The notes: generated by a model not told the origin, from the sequence alone. A DNA stretch of 34,356 nucleotides from an uncultured Alphaproteobacteria bacterium (GCA_902522015.1 CABYTX010000011.1:1-34356), one strand, 5' to 3'; shown: positions 8,154 to 16,868, numbered from the stretch's first letter. Numbers and translations: made by a program.

Positions 8154-8825
8154 AAAGTTAAAAAATACATAGCTGAAGATTTAAAATTTTCAAATCAAAC
8201 TATCAAAGAAATGAAGATTAATTCAAAAAAATTTTATTATAAAATTATAGAAAGAAGAAGCATACGTGAATTTTCAAAAGATAAAATCGATATAAATATT
8301 ATAAAAAATGCGATCTTATCTGCAGGATCAGCTCCAAGTGGAGCAAATCTTCAACCTTGGCATTTTGTAATAGTAAAAAATAAAAACGTAAAAAAGAAGA
8401 TTAGAATAGAAGCAGAAAAAGAAGAAGAAAATTTTTATAAGTACAAGGCTCCTAAAGAATGGTTAGAAGCATTAACTCCTTTAGGAACTGATGAAAATAA
8501 AAAATTTATTGAAAATGCACCTTATTTAATAGCTATATTTGAGAAAAAATTTTCAGTTTCAAAAAATAAGAAAATAAAAAATTATTATGTAAAAGAGTCG
8601 GTCGGTATAGCTACTGGTATATTAATTACTTGTTTACATTTTTCTGGCTTAGCAATGTTAACACACACGCCAAGCCCAATGACATTTCTTAATAAAATTT
8701 TGAAAAGACCTAGTAATGAAAAACCATTTGTTTTACTTATTGTTGGACGACCAGATAAAGATGTAAAAGTTCCAAAGTTTGCAAGACAAAAGAAAAAGTT
8801 TGAGGAAATTACTTCAATTTTTTAA
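8148..8825 (+). CDS. Nitroreductase-family flavoprotein
   Basis: FMN-dependent oxidoreductase of the nitroreductase fold, 225 aa. FMN-binding landmarks are IIERRSIREFSKD (about 33-45) and SAPSGANLQPWHFVIVKN. The later segments VGIATGILITCLHFSGLAMLTHTPSPM and KPFVLLIVGRP match the subgroup that contains iodotyrosine-deiodinase-like and BluB-like reductases. The physiological substrate cannot be told. The ORF-track start is kept because this subgroup usually has 30 or more residues before RRS. An alternative ATG at 8211 (MKINSKKF) would give a shorter protein that still contains the domain. The start codon is shared with the opposite 62-aa gene and the stop overlaps the phosphoribosyltransferase stop by 4 bases. 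Confidence 0.88.
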   Translation: MHKVKKYIAEDLKFSNQTIKEMKINSKKFYYKIIERRSIREFSKDKIDINIIKNAILSAGSAPSGANLQPWHFVIVKNKNVKKKIRIEAEKEEENFYKYKAPKEWLEALTPLGTDENKKFIENAPYLIAIFEKKFSVSKNKKIKNYYVKESVGIATGILITCLHFSGLAMLTHTPSPMTFLNKILKRPSNEKPFVLLIVGRPDKDVKVPKFARQKKKFEEITSIF

Positions 8826-9325
8826 CCAAGTTCTTCTGGTTTCATAGTTTCATAAACCTCATAAGGCATATGTATCCAAGGAGAATCTTCTAAATAATCA
8901 ACATAATAATTTGGTTTAAACGAAGATACTGACTTATAAAACAAAACTCCAGTTCTTATTGGTTCATCTATATAAAAACCATAAGTATGATTTAACCAAT
9001 CAATACTTTTTTTAAGAGTAATTCCAGAGTCTGCCAAATCATCTACTATTAAAACTTTTGATCCAATGTTAGGGCTTGTTTTTGCTAAATCTCTTGAAAA
9101 TGTGATTGCACCTCTTTTATTTTTTACTCCCTCACCTTTATATGATTCAACAGAAAGAATTGCTAAAGGAACATCGAATATTCTTGCCATTACATCCCCT
9201 ACTCTCATACCTCCTTTTGCGATACATACAACCTGATTAAATTGCCATCCATCCTTATGAATTTGTTTTGCTAAATCTTCTGTTTTACTTCTATATTCGT
9301 CCCAACTAATGTGTAAATCAGACAT
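8822..9325 (-). CDS. Purine-type phosphoribosyltransferase (Gpt/Hpt-like)
   Basis: Type I phosphoribosyltransferase of 167 aa. The PRPP-binding motif is VLIVDDLADSGITL, with the two acidic residues and the phosphate loop. The pyrophosphate loop region CIAKGGMRVGDVMARIF and a C-terminal YYVDYLEDSPWIHMPYE resemble bacterial xanthine/guanine/hypoxanthine phosphoribosyltransferases (COG2236-like). Expected reaction: purine base plus PRPP to the nucleotide. It follows the BMP-binding-protein gene on the same strand after 67 bases containing a short GC-richer hairpin, and is preceded by an AAGGAAG ribosome-binding sequence. Context suggests salvage of imported bases, in competition with the degradation enzymes upstream. 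The exact base preference is not readable. Confidence 0.87.
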   Translation of the reverse strand: MSDLHISWDEYRSKTEDLAKQIHKDGWQFNQVVCIAKGGMRVGDVMARIFDVPLAILSVESYKGEGVKNKRGAITFSRDLAKTSPNIGSKVLIVDDLADSGITLKKSIDWLNHTYGFYIDEPIRTGVLFYKSVSSFKPNYYVDYLEDSPWIHMPYEVYETMKPEELG

Positions 9326-9351
9326 AAATCTTCCTTTTAAATTAAGAATTA

Positions 9352-9379
9352 AACCTCTCCCTTTAAAAGAGAGAGGGTT
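9352..9379 (-). other. Hairpin between the BMP-protein and phosphoribosyltransferase genes
   Basis: AACCTCTC pairs with GAGAGGGTT around a TTTAAAA centre, with one bulged base. It is one of the few G/C-containing hairpins in an intergenic space here. On the transcribed strand it is not followed by a run of U, so it is unlikely to be a complete intrinsic terminator. It could instead protect the 3' end of a binding-protein message, which is usually the most abundant one in an ABC operon. This role is inference. Confidence 0.4.
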
Positions 9380-9392
9380 ATAAGAATTTTAA

Positions 9393-10460
9393 TTATTGTG
9401 GTACTTCGCCGTCAATACCTTGAACATAAAAGTTCATTCCAAGTAACATTCCATCAGGTGCTACTTCACCTTCAGGAACCACAAGCTCACCAGCTTGATT
9501 GTAAATTGGACCCGTGAAAGGATGAATAGTTCCATCTTTAATTCCAACTTCCATATTTACTGCTTCTTGAATTAAACTTGCTGGCATAAGTTTAGTATTA
9601 TATGGTGACATTACAACCATACCTTTATCCATACCATCCCAAGTATCACCAGAAGACCAAGTGCCGTCCACAACAGCTTTTGCTCTTTCAGCATAGTAAG
9701 GGCCCCAAATATCTTCAATTGAAGTTAAATGTGCATCAGGACAAAATTCTTCTTGGTTTGAAGCTTGACCAAATGCATAAACACCAGCTTTTTGAGCAGC
9801 TTGGCAAGGAGCATATGTATCAGTATGCTGAACAATTATGTCAGCTCCTTGATTAATTAATGTATTAGCTGCATCAGCTTCTTTACCTGGGTCGTACCAA
9901 GTAAATACCCAAATAATTTTCATTTTGATATCTGGATTTACTTTTGAAGCCGCTAAATAAAATGCATTAATTCCTCTTACAACTTCAGGAATAGGGAATG
10001 AAGCTATATAACCAATAGTATTAGTTTCAGTCATATGACCGGCAATATGCCCTTCAATCATTCTACCTTCGTAAAATCTAGCTGAATACGTTGCAACGTT
10101 ATCTGCTTGGATATACCCAGTAGCGTGTTCAAATTTTATATCAGGAAAATCCTTAGCTACTTCATGTGTCTGATCCATATAGTTGAAAGACGTTGTAAAG
10201 ATTAAATCATGTCCTGAGTCTGCTAGTTTTCGGATTGCTCTCACTGCATCTGCGTTTTCAGGAATATTTTCAAGATAAGTGGTAGTAATAGAGTCACCAA
10301 GTTGGCTCTCCATATATTTTCTACCTACATCATGCATATATGTCCAACCATGATCACCTGGAGGACCTATGTATATAAATCCAACTTTTTTAGGGTCTGC
10401 ATATGCTGAACCAAATGCAAATACCAAAAAAGTAGATAAAAAAGTTATTATTCTAATCAT
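9393..10460 (-). CDS. BMP-family ABC transporter substrate-binding protein (purine nucleoside/base)
   Basis: Periplasmic solute-binding component of 355 aa. The N-terminus MIRIITFLSTFLVFAFGSAYA is a classic Sec signal peptide with an AYA cleavage site and no lipobox Cys, unlike many Gram-positive members. The mature protein begins DPKKVGFIYIGPPGDHGWTYMHDVGRKY, which is the PnrA/Med/Bmp domain. Further landmarks are TTSFNYMDQTHEVAKDFPDIKFEHATGY and IVQHTDTYAPCQAAQKAG. BMP proteins with NupOPQ-type partners carry purine nucleosides. Here every neighbour is a purine gene, so a purine nucleoside or base is the expected ligand. It is separated from the permease by 106 bases and has its own strong ribosome-binding site. 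Confidence 0.93.
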   Translation of the reverse strand: MIRIITFLSTFLVFAFGSAYADPKKVGFIYIGPPGDHGWTYMHDVGRKYMESQLGDSITTTYLENIPENADAVRAIRKLADSGHDLIFTTSFNYMDQTHEVAKDFPDIKFEHATGYIQADNVATYSARFYEGRMIEGHIAGHMTETNTIGYIASFPIPEVVRGINAFYLAASKVNPDIKMKIIWVFTWYDPGKEADAANTLINQGADIIVQHTDTYAPCQAAQKAGVYAFGQASNQEEFCPDAHLTSIEDIWGPYYAERAKAVVDGTWSSGDTWDGMDKGMVVMSPYNTKLMPASLIQEAVNMEVGIKDGTIHPFTGPIYNQAGELVVPEGEVAPDGMLLGMNFYVQGIDGEVPQ

Positions 10461-10465
10461 TTTAA

Positions 10466-10473
10466 CCTCACCT
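10466..10473 (-). promoter_or_regulatory. Strong Shine-Dalgarno for the BMP binding-protein gene
   Basis: On the minus strand AGGTGAGG lies 5 bases before the ATG. Most other starts in the window have weak or no Shine-Dalgarno because they overlap the previous gene. A strong site here fits the need for excess binding protein over membrane subunits. Confidence 0.7.
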
Positions 10474-10487
10474 GCTAATATAACGAT

Positions 10488-10501
10488 TACTCAGCTATAT
10501 A
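10488..10501. promoter_or_regulatory. Candidate second operator copy upstream of the BMP gene
   Basis: On the minus strand TATATAGCTGAGTA matches 11 of 14 positions of the perfect palindrome TATTTAGCTAAATA found in the puuE-hiuH divergent region, including the central TAGCT. It lies in the only sizeable intergenic gap of the leftward arm, about 28 bases before the BMP start. High A/T content makes chance similarity a real possibility. Confidence 0.25.
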
Positions 10502-10566
10502 CTTAATATAAACAAAAGGGTTTGATCAATAATTCTATATGTTTATAGAAAAAAAAAAGTGGATAT

Positions 10567-11436
10567 TTATCTGCCTTTATAAAAAGGAATAGTTAATGAA
10601 GCTGGTGCGCTTAGTTTTATTCTTAATTTATTACTAGAAATTAACACTAATACTATAATAGTTGCAACATATGGCGCCATGCTAAAAAATTGACCAGGGA
10701 ATCTTAAACCTAAAGCCTGAAGATTCATTTGAAGAATAGTTACGCCTCCAAATATATAAGCTCCAATAAGTACTCTTTCTGGTTTCCAAGTTGCAAATAC
10801 AACTAAAGCTAATGCTATCCATCCTCGTCCAGCTGTCATACCCTCTTGCCACATTGGAGCATAACAAATTGAAATATATGATCCTGCAAGAGCACACATA
10901 GAACCTCCAAATATAATTGATAAAAATCTAATTTTAATAACGCTATATCCTAATGCATGTGCAGAATTATGAGATTCCCCTACTGCTCTTAAAATCAAAC
11001 CAGCTTTAGTTTTGTAAAAAAAATAACTAACCAAAAAAACAATTAAGAAAGAAAATATAACAAAAAACCATGGTGACAGACCATCAATTGGTGTTCCAAT
11101 ATATTGTTTGCCAAGCATCGAACTCAGCCCTATTCCAAATATAGTTAATGCTAATCCTGTAGCAATTTGATTTGACATTAAAAATAGAACTAGAAAAGCA
11201 AATAAACCAGACATGATAATTCCTGATAATATAGATACAAAAAAAGCTAAAAAATAACTTCCAGTAATTACTAAGATAATAAAAGCTGACACTGCTCCTA
11301 CCAACATCATTCCTTCTACACCTAAATTTAATACTCCAGATTTTTCTGTAACTAACTCACCTATACCAGCAAAAACTAGAGGTGTTGTTGCAATTAAAAC
11401 AATTTGTAATATTCCAAGTATTAAATCTAAATTCAT
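10567..11436 (-). CDS. ABC transporter permease (NupQ-like)
   Basis: Inner-membrane permease of 289 aa with roughly eight or more hydrophobic helices, belonging to the branched-chain/ribose permease family (BPD_transp_2). The stretch ATTPLVFAGIGELVTEKSGVLNLGVEGMMLVGA is characteristic of the second permease of BMP-type nucleoside importers such as NupQ. LRAVGESHNSAHALGYSVIKIRFLSIIFGG is the cytoplasmic coupling segment that contacts the ATPase. The start overlaps the preceding permease stop by 4 bases (ATGA-type coupling). The paired permease, ATPase and binding protein are all present, so the importer is complete. Confidence 0.92.
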   Translation of the reverse strand: MNLDLILGILQIVLIATTPLVFAGIGELVTEKSGVLNLGVEGMMLVGAVSAFIILVITGSYFLAFFVSILSGIIMSGLFAFLVLFLMSNQIATGLALTIFGIGLSSMLGKQYIGTPIDGLSPWFFVIFSFLIVFLVSYFFYKTKAGLILRAVGESHNSAHALGYSVIKIRFLSIIFGGSMCALAGSYISICYAPMWQEGMTAGRGWIALALVVFATWKPERVLIGAYIFGGVTILQMNLQALGLRFPGQFFSMAPYVATIIVLVLISSNKLRIKLSAPASLTIPFYKGR

Positions 11437-12515
11437 AATAATTTTTTGTAAGTTAATTTATAGTTAATTAGTAATTCCGCACCTAATAAATAAAATAAAA
11501 CCAAACCCTGAAATATAAAACCTACCGCTGAAGGTATTTGTAAAAATAATTGTGCATCTTCAGCACCAAGATAAGTAAGAGCGATAACTAAAGAAGCAAA
11601 AATAATACCAATTGGGTGAAGTCTACCTAAAAAAGCAACAATAATTGCAGTAAATCCATAATTTGGGGAAATATCTCTATATAGTAATCCAATTGGGCCA
11701 GATACTTCAGCTAAACCTGCAATACCTGCAAAAGCGCCACAAATTGCAAAAGCAAAAAAAACTAAAGTTGTTTGATTAAAACCAGCATATCTAGCAGCTT
11801 TGGGGCTGTAACCGGATACTTTTAATTGAAAGCCAAAAATAGTTTTTGAAAATATAAACCAAGATACAAAAATTAAAAATAGCGTTATAATTAGTCCAAA
11901 GTGCACCCTCAAACCATCAAATAATAGAGGCATTCTTCCAGATTCACTAAATGGTCTTGATTTAGGAAAACTATAACCAAATGGATCTTTCCAAGGTCCC
12001 ACTACTAAATAATCTAAAATAAATAAAGCAACATAAACTAACATTAAACTTGTTAAAATTTCATTTGTATTAAATTTTGTTTTTAAAATAGCAGGAATTA
12101 AACCCCACAATGCTCCTCCGATTGCTCCTGCAAAAATCATTAATGGCAACAACCAGAAAGCATTTGTATCATGAAATAATATTCCAATACCTCCACCAAA
12201 AATTGCTCCCATTGTAAGTTGTCCTTCAGCTCCAATATTATAAATATTATTCTTAAAACAATATGAGAGACCAATTGCAATTAAGGCTAAAGGAGTTGCT
12301 TTTACAAACAATTCAGAAATACCGTAGGTTGAAGAAATAGGTGAAATAAAAAATGTATACAATGCATAAACTGGATCAAAACCAAGAAGAACAAAAATAA
12401 TTGAACCTGTAATTAAAGTTAAAACTATTGATATTATAGGAACAAAAAAATTCATTAAACCCGAACTTTGTGAGCGAGAAACTATAGAGGGAAATAAACT
12501 ATTCATTTTTTCCAC
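11433..12515 (-). CDS. ABC transporter permease (NupP-like)
   Basis: Inner-membrane permease of 360 aa, the longer first permease of a BMP-type nucleoside importer. Landmarks are PLALIAIGLSYCFKNNIYNIGAEGQLTMGAIFGG (about 90-125), the coupling helix LKVSGYSPKAARYAGFN, and the conserved GFTAIIVAFLGRLHPIGIIFASL. The start at 12515 overlaps the ATPase 3' end by 17 bases. A second in-frame Met lies a few residues inside (MEKMNSLFP), at 12506, which would leave an 8-base overlap. The choice does not change the product. Confidence 0.92.
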   Translation of the reverse strand: MEKMNSLFPSIVSRSQSSGLMNFFVPIISIVLTLITGSIIFVLLGFDPVYALYTFFISPISSTYGISELFVKATPLALIAIGLSYCFKNNIYNIGAEGQLTMGAIFGGGIGILFHDTNAFWLLPLMIFAGAIGGALWGLIPAILKTKFNTNEILTSLMLVYVALFILDYLVVGPWKDPFGYSFPKSRPFSESGRMPLLFDGLRVHFGLIITLFLIFVSWFIFSKTIFGFQLKVSGYSPKAARYAGFNQTTLVFFAFAICGAFAGIAGLAEVSGPIGLLYRDISPNYGFTAIIVAFLGRLHPIGIIFASLVIALTYLGAEDAQLFLQIPSAVGFIFQGLVLFYLLGAELLINYKLTYKKLL

Positions 12516-14004
12516 CCATCAATAATCCTAATTTTTCTATTTCTATTTCACTAGTTTTAAAAGGTTTGGATAAATTACCATCATAAATAACAGATATTTT
12601 ATGAGTAATTTCAATCAATTCATCTAAATCTTGAGAAATAACAATTATAGACGTTCCATTTTGAGATAATTCTATCAAAGACTCTCTTATAGAATGCTCA
12701 GCGCCAGCATCTATCCCCCAAGTTGGATGTGAAATAATTAATATTTTTGGCTTAGATGATATTTCTCTACCAATGACATATTTTTGTAAATTTCCTCCGG
12801 ACAAGCTTGATGCTTTAGCATCATTACCAGGAGTAATAACTTTAAATTCATTAATTACATTATTCGCAAAATCATCAACGTTATTTTTCAATATTATGCC
12901 ATTTCTAATAAAATTATTTTTTGGAAATTGACTCAAAAGAATATTTTCAGACAAACTTAACTCAGGTACTGCACTATGACCCAATCTATTCTCCGGAACA
13001 AAAGAAATAGATAAATCTCTTCTTTTTTGTGGCCCATACTTTTCAATTTTTTTATTATCAAAAGTAATTGATCCAGATTTAATATTTATATTTTCTCCTG
13101 TTAAAATATCCATTAATTCTGATTGTCCATTACCAGCAACTCCAGCAATACCATAAATTTCACCCACTCTAACTTGAAAAGAAATATTTTTAAGATCTGT
13201 TAAAAATGGATCATTAAAGTCACATGAAATATTTTTTACTTCAAAGTTAACTTCGTCTTTTATATGTCCATAATTAGTTTTTAAGTCATCTAATTTTTGT
13301 CCTAGCATTTTTGTTGCAAGTGTTTTTGCAGTTTGATTTGCAGTACTTGAAGTATCTATAATTTCACCACTTCTCATTATAGTAACTGTATCACATATTG
13401 ATATTACTTCTTCGAGTTTATGAGTGATATATAATATTGTACGACCTTCTTTGACGAGTGCATTTAATGTTACAAATAAACTTTCAACTTCTTGTGGTGT
13501 TAAGACTGAAGTTGGTTCATCCATAATAAGTATCTGAGGGTCTTGTAATAAAATTCTTACAATTTCTACACGTTGCTTTTCTCCAGCTGATAAAGCAGTA
13601 ATTGGAGCATCTAAATCTAAGGGAAGATTATATCTTGCGCTTATATTTTCTAGCTTATTTTCTAAATCTGAATAAGACATCTTTTCATCAATTCCTAAAA
13701 TTAAATTTTCTTTTACTGATAAAGAATCAAATAAAGAAAAATGCTGAAATACCATTCCTATTCCTTGTTTCCTTGCTTCTGCTGGGGAATTAACTTTAAA
13801 TTCCTTATTATTTAATTTAATATTTCCTTGATCTGGTTCTAAGAGACCATATAGAATTTTTACCAACGTAGATTTCCCTGCTCCATTTTCTCCTAAAATT
13901 GCATGAACTGCATTTTTTTTAATATCAAAAGTAACCTTTTTATTTGCAATTACTCTTGGAAAAGATTTTGTAATATTTTCTATTTTTAATATTGTATCAC
14001 TCAT
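12499..14004 (-). CDS. ABC transporter ATPase with two nucleotide-binding domains (NupO-like)
   Basis: Duplicated ATPase of 501 aa for the BMP-type importer. The first domain has Walker A GENGAGKST (38-46), signature LSAGEKQRVE and Walker B ILIMDEPTS. The second domain keeps the signature LSGGNLQKYVIGRE, but its Walker A is replaced by GVAGNGQSE and the Walker B region reads ILIISHPTWGIDAG. Loss of the second P-loop lysine is usual in sugar and nucleoside importers of this class, where only one site is fully catalytic. The start overlaps allA by 8 bases, which ties transport to the ureide-degradation genes in one message. Confidence 0.95.
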   Translation of the reverse strand: MSDTILKIENITKSFPRVIANKKVTFDIKKNAVHAILGENGAGKSTLVKILYGLLEPDQGNIKLNNKEFKVNSPAEARKQGIGMVFQHFSLFDSLSVKENLILGIDEKMSYSDLENKLENISARYNLPLDLDAPITALSAGEKQRVEIVRILLQDPQILIMDEPTSVLTPQEVESLFVTLNALVKEGRTILYITHKLEEVISICDTVTIMRSGEIIDTSSTANQTAKTLATKMLGQKLDDLKTNYGHIKDEVNFEVKNISCDFNDPFLTDLKNISFQVRVGEIYGIAGVAGNGQSELMDILTGENINIKSGSITFDNKKIEKYGPQKRRDLSISFVPENRLGHSAVPELSLSENILLSQFPKNNFIRNGIILKNNVDDFANNVINEFKVITPGNDAKASSLSGGNLQKYVIGREISSKPKILIISHPTWGIDAGAEHSIRESLIELSQNGTSIIVISQDLDELIEITHKISVIYDGNLSKPFKTSEIEIEKLGLLMGGKNE

Positions 14005-14491
14005 AATTTAATTCAAAAATTTCTGATTGTTCAAAATTATAAATCTCAATATTATTATCCGCATCTTTTTTATCAATGGTAATATATTTTTCATTCTCAA
14101 GAGATATTAGAGGAAAATGCCATACTTTGGGATTAAAATTTATACCATCACCACCGCTTACTTTGAATATTTCAATTAAATCAATTTTAGGTTTGTTACC
14201 TATTGGAGCAACTAAAACTAAAAAACCTGTAGCATTAAACGGAAGAAATACTTGAGAACTAAAGGGGTGATTTTCTAACATGTTAATTTTTAATGGAAAG
14301 TTTCTTTTCTTTGCCTGAAAAATATTTAATCTAGATCTTTTGTCATCACCAATTATTTGAATATTTGCTAAATCAAAAAAACTATCGGTTGTATCTTTAT
14401 TAATACTTTCATAATTTTTATTAGATGTTGTAATTAAATCACCATAATTTTTGAAATTCTCTTTACTGATATTCTGTATTTTATAGTTCAC
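13997..14491 (-). CDS. allA: Ureidoglycolate lyase
   Basis: Cupin-fold enzyme of 164 aa that splits (S)-ureidoglycolate into glyoxylate and urea, the last step of the pathway here. Landmarks are FPLKINMLENHPFSSQVFLPFNATGFLVLVAPIG (family pattern E-x-H-P-x-S-Q-x-F-x-P) and GDGINFNPKVWHFPLISLE, which matches the conserved GVxxxxxxWHxPL motif. The length is normal for AllA. It starts inside the allantoicase stop (4-base overlap). The alternative, an ammonia-releasing ureidoglycolate hydrolase, is a different family. Sequence divergence is high, but position directly after allantoicase makes the call firm. Confidence 0.9.
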   Translation of the reverse strand: MNYKIQNISKENFKNYGDLITTSNKNYESINKDTTDSFFDLANIQIIGDDKRSRLNIFQAKKRNFPLKINMLENHPFSSQVFLPFNATGFLVLVAPIGNKPKIDLIEIFKVSGGDGINFNPKVWHFPLISLENEKYITIDKKDADNNIEIYNFEQSEIFELNYE

Positions 14492-15465
14492 AAAAACTTT
14501 CCAATTGCCCTGATCCGTGAAATACCACCGTCAGGATAAATATTTAACTTCAAATAATTTATTTTTTTAATCTGTTTAGTTGAATTAATTTTTAATGATG
14601 AATTAGGTTTAAGATTTTTATTTTTTATCAAAAATTTCCAATTTTTGCTTTCATGTATTAATTTGCTTATATTTATATTTTTTATTGAATAAAGACCTTG
14701 TACTGAGCAATGAGACGGATAATTACCTTTAAAATAATGAGTTTCAATATTAAACTTTTCAATTAAACCAGGTTTGCCAAGTTTAATTATAACCCAGTCA
14801 TATCCTGATCCTCTTCTTCTTTTAGTTTCCCAACCATTGCCCATATTTTTAGATTTAAATGGAAGTAGTAAATTTTCTGCCCTTCCAAAATGTTCATCAC
14901 TACATGCCACAATTTTTGAACCATTAAGGATGCTAAGTAAATCAAATTTTTTATTTGGAAATTTTAATTTTGATACATCTAAATTTCCTAATAATTTTAA
15001 TCTTGCAACTCCTCCATCTGGATAGATGTTCAATCTTATGAAATTAAAAACTTTATTATTCTGTTGAGTTTTAAAACCATGAAGATAATTTGGATTAAGT
15101 TTCCTTTTTGATAAAATATTTACCCAATTAAATTTATTTTTTTCAAAATAACAAGCATCAATGCTTGCGTATTCAGGTTGATTGCCATTAAAATAGCTTG
15201 TATCTATTTCAGCATAATTAATTTTACCAGGAAGGCCTAATTTAATAGTGACATAATCATTTCCTTCAATTCTTTTTCTTCTTGTTTCCCATCCATCCAT
15301 CCATTTCCCATTTTTATCATATACTCCTTCTTTAAAAATTGGCTGTTCCTCTTTAAGCAATCTGGATGCTGATCCAAAAAACTGATCAGAAAAACTATGA
15401 ATTTTTGTACCTAAAACCTTACTACATAAGTTTATATAATTTTTTTGAATGTATTTATTATTCAT
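14488..15465 (-). CDS. alc: Allantoicase
   Basis: Hydrolyses allantoate to (S)-ureidoglycolate and urea. The protein of 325 aa consists of two clearly related halves. SFSDQFFGSASRLL with DGWETRRKR and VTIKLGLPGKI in the first is matched by ACSDEHFGRAENLL with NGWETKRRR and VIIKLGKPGLI in the second. Each half ends with RLNIYPDGGVARL or KLNIYPDGGISRI. This internal duplication is the hallmark of the allantoicase family, and the length is normal. The ATG overlaps the uraD stop by 8 bases and the stop overlaps allA by 4. Because it is an allantoicase and not an allantoate amidohydrolase (AllC/HyuC), nitrogen leaves as urea and not ammonia. Confidence 0.94.
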   Translation of the reverse strand: MNNKYIQKNYINLCSKVLGTKIHSFSDQFFGSASRLLKEEQPIFKEGVYDKNGKWMDGWETRRKRIEGNDYVTIKLGLPGKINYAEIDTSYFNGNQPEYASIDACYFEKNKFNWVNILSKRKLNPNYLHGFKTQQNNKVFNFIRLNIYPDGGVARLKLLGNLDVSKLKFPNKKFDLLSILNGSKIVACSDEHFGRAENLLLPFKSKNMGNGWETKRRRGSGYDWVIIKLGKPGLIEKFNIETHYFKGNYPSHCSVQGLYSIKNINISKLIHESKNWKFLIKNKNLKPNSSLKINSTKQIKKINYLKLNIYPDGGISRIRAIGKFL

Positions 15466-15967
15466 TAATTAATTCTGTTAATCTTAATTTTGCAATTTCT
15501 TTTACTTGTAAAATTGAAGTTTTTATTTCTAAGTTTAAATCATTATTCTCTAATCTACTTTTAAATTCTGTTATAATTTCATTTTTATTTTTATTTCTAA
15601 CTGCAAAAATAAATGGAATATTAAATTTATTTTTAAATCTTGAATTTAAATCTTTAAATAAGTTAAATTCTTGTTCTGAACAATCTTTTAAACCAGATCG
15701 ACTTTGTTCTTCATCAGATAATTCAGACAAACCTTTATTTATTTTTATTTTATCGGCTAGATCAGGATGTTTTTTAATTATATTTATTTTAGTTTCTTCA
15801 TCTAAATTATCAAACAACTCTAAAAATATTAATATCATTTCTTTTTTATTTTTAAATGGTCGCTTTTTATCAGCATATTCTGTTATAAATTTAGATTCTT
15901 CATAAATATTTTTAAAAGAATCAATAAATTTTTCAGAGTTATAATTATTAATATCTTCAATTTTCAT
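15458..15967 (-). CDS. uraD: OHCU decarboxylase (2-oxo-4-hydroxy-4-carboxy-5-ureidoimidazoline decarboxylase)
   Basis: Decarboxylates OHCU stereospecifically to (S)-allantoin, third step of urate breakdown. From MKIEDINNYN it is 169 aa, the usual length. The catalytic His67 is in KKHPDLADKI, LSDEEQSRSGL is the second family motif (Glu and Gln around 87-88), and FKNKFNIPFIFAVRNKNKNEI is the C-terminal signature (NxxFGFPFIxxVRG-like). The ORF-track start at 16042 adds 25 residues encoded inside puuE that homologues lack, so I use the ATG at 15967, which overlaps puuE by 11 bases. Another Met at 15982 is possible. Confidence 0.92.
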   Translation of the reverse strand: MKIEDINNYNSEKFIDSFKNIYEESKFITEYADKKRPFKNKKEMILIFLELFDNLDEETKINIIKKHPDLADKIKINKGLSELSDEEQSRSGLKDCSEQEFNLFKDLNSRFKNKFNIPFIFAVRNKNKNEIITEFKSRLENNDLNLEIKTSILQVKEIAKLRLTELINE

Positions 15968-16868
15968 CACTAAAATTTTCATACCAATAATTGGCAATTT
16001 CCTCTCTTTTGCATATCCAAATATCATTATAATCAGAAACATAATTCAAAAATTTTACCAAAGACATAAATCTTCCAGGTCTAGCTATTAATCGACAATG
16101 TAAACCTACACTCATCATTTTTGGTTTATTGAACTCGTTTGCTTCTCTGTATAATGTATCAAATGAGTTTTTTAAGTAATTATAAAAATCCTCACCTGTG
16201 TTAAAACCTTGTAAGGTAGAGAATCTCATATCATTATTATCTAGAGTGTATGGAATAATTAGATGTTTTTTATTTTTTACTTTTATCCAATAGGGTAAAT
16301 CATCAGCATAGGAATCACTATCGTAAATAATATTTGTATTTTCTAAAATTATATTTCTTGTATTTGGGCTTGTTCTACCAGTATACCAACCAGAAGGAAA
16401 ATATCCAAAAATATCTTTAATAATGTTGTTACATTTTATAGTATGTTCTTTTTCAACTTCCTCAGTTATATTTTGATAGTCTATCCATCGATAACCATGG
16501 CTAGCTACTTCATAATTTGATTTAATTATTTGTTCACAAACATCAGGATTTTTTTCTAAAGCCATACCAACGCCAAATATTGTTAAAGGTAATTTTCTTT
16601 TTTCAAACTCATTATGTATTCTCCAAAAACCCCTTCTTGAGCCATACTCATATATTGATTCCATATTCATATTTCTGGCACCTATTATTTGCTTTGCATT
16701 AATTATTTCCGATAAAAAAGTTTCTGATCCTTCGTCACCATTTATTATTGAATTTTCAGCACCTTCCTCATAATTTAGAACAAATTGAAGAGCGAGTTTT
16801 GATTTATTAGGCCAATAAAAGTTAGAGTCATTATTTCCGTAGCCTTTATAATTTCTGTCGTCTTTCAT
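15957..16868 (-). CDS. puuE: Allantoinase of the PuuE (polysaccharide-deacetylase-like) type
   Basis: Hydrolyses allantoin to allantoate. The protein of 303 aa has the NodB-like fold and is unrelated to metal-dependent amidohydrolase allantoinases (AllB). Landmarks are LALQFVLNYEEGAENSIINGD, the segment MESIYEYGSRRGFWRI, the histidine motif ASHGYRWIDYQN, and GWYTGRTSPNTR. SVGLHCRLIARPGRF also fits PuuE. The length is normal. It is the first gene of the leftward arm of the purine cluster, with its start 52 bases from the divergent hiuH start. No clear Shine-Dalgarno precedes the ATG. Confidence 0.95.
   Translation of the reverse strand: MKDDRNYKGYGNNDSNFYWPNKSKLALQFVLNYEEGAENSIINGDEGSETFLSEIINAKQIIGARNMNMESIYEYGSRRGFWRIHNEFEKRKLPLTIFGVGMALEKNPDVCEQIIKSNYEVASHGYRWIDYQNITEEVEKEHTIKCNNIIKDIFGYFPSGWYTGRTSPNTRNIILENTNIIYDSDSYADDLPYWIKVKNKKHLIIPYTLDNNDMRFSTLQGFNTGEDFYNYLKNSFDTLYREANEFNKPKMMSVGLHCRLIARPGRFMSLVKFLNYVSDYNDIWICKREEIANYWYENFSDEN

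Noticed and set aside
9602-9856. Plus-strand 84-aa ORF (Gln/His/Leu-rich) opposite the BMP gene
   Set aside because: Antisense shadow of a clear BMP domain.
10533-10550. Hairpin TTCTATA-TGTT-TATAGAA beside a run of A after the NupQ-like permease gene
   Set aside because: On the transcribed minus strand the U run comes before the hairpin and not after it, so it is not an intrinsic terminator for the permease. No plus-strand gene ends there. The stem is short and A/T-only.
10682-10897. Minus-strand 71-aa ORF within the NupQ-like permease
   Set aside because: Alternate frame of the permease on the same strand with no recognisable features.
15366-15905. Plus-strand 179-aa ORF opposite alc and uraD
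   Set aside because: Antisense to uraD, which has its catalytic motifs intact. Composition is typical of a reverse-strand shadow in A/T-rich DNA.
15968-16042. N-terminal extension of the uraD ORF in the ORF track
   Set aside because: These 25 residues overlap the conserved puuE 3' end and are absent from UraD homologues. The ATG at 15967 gives the normal length.
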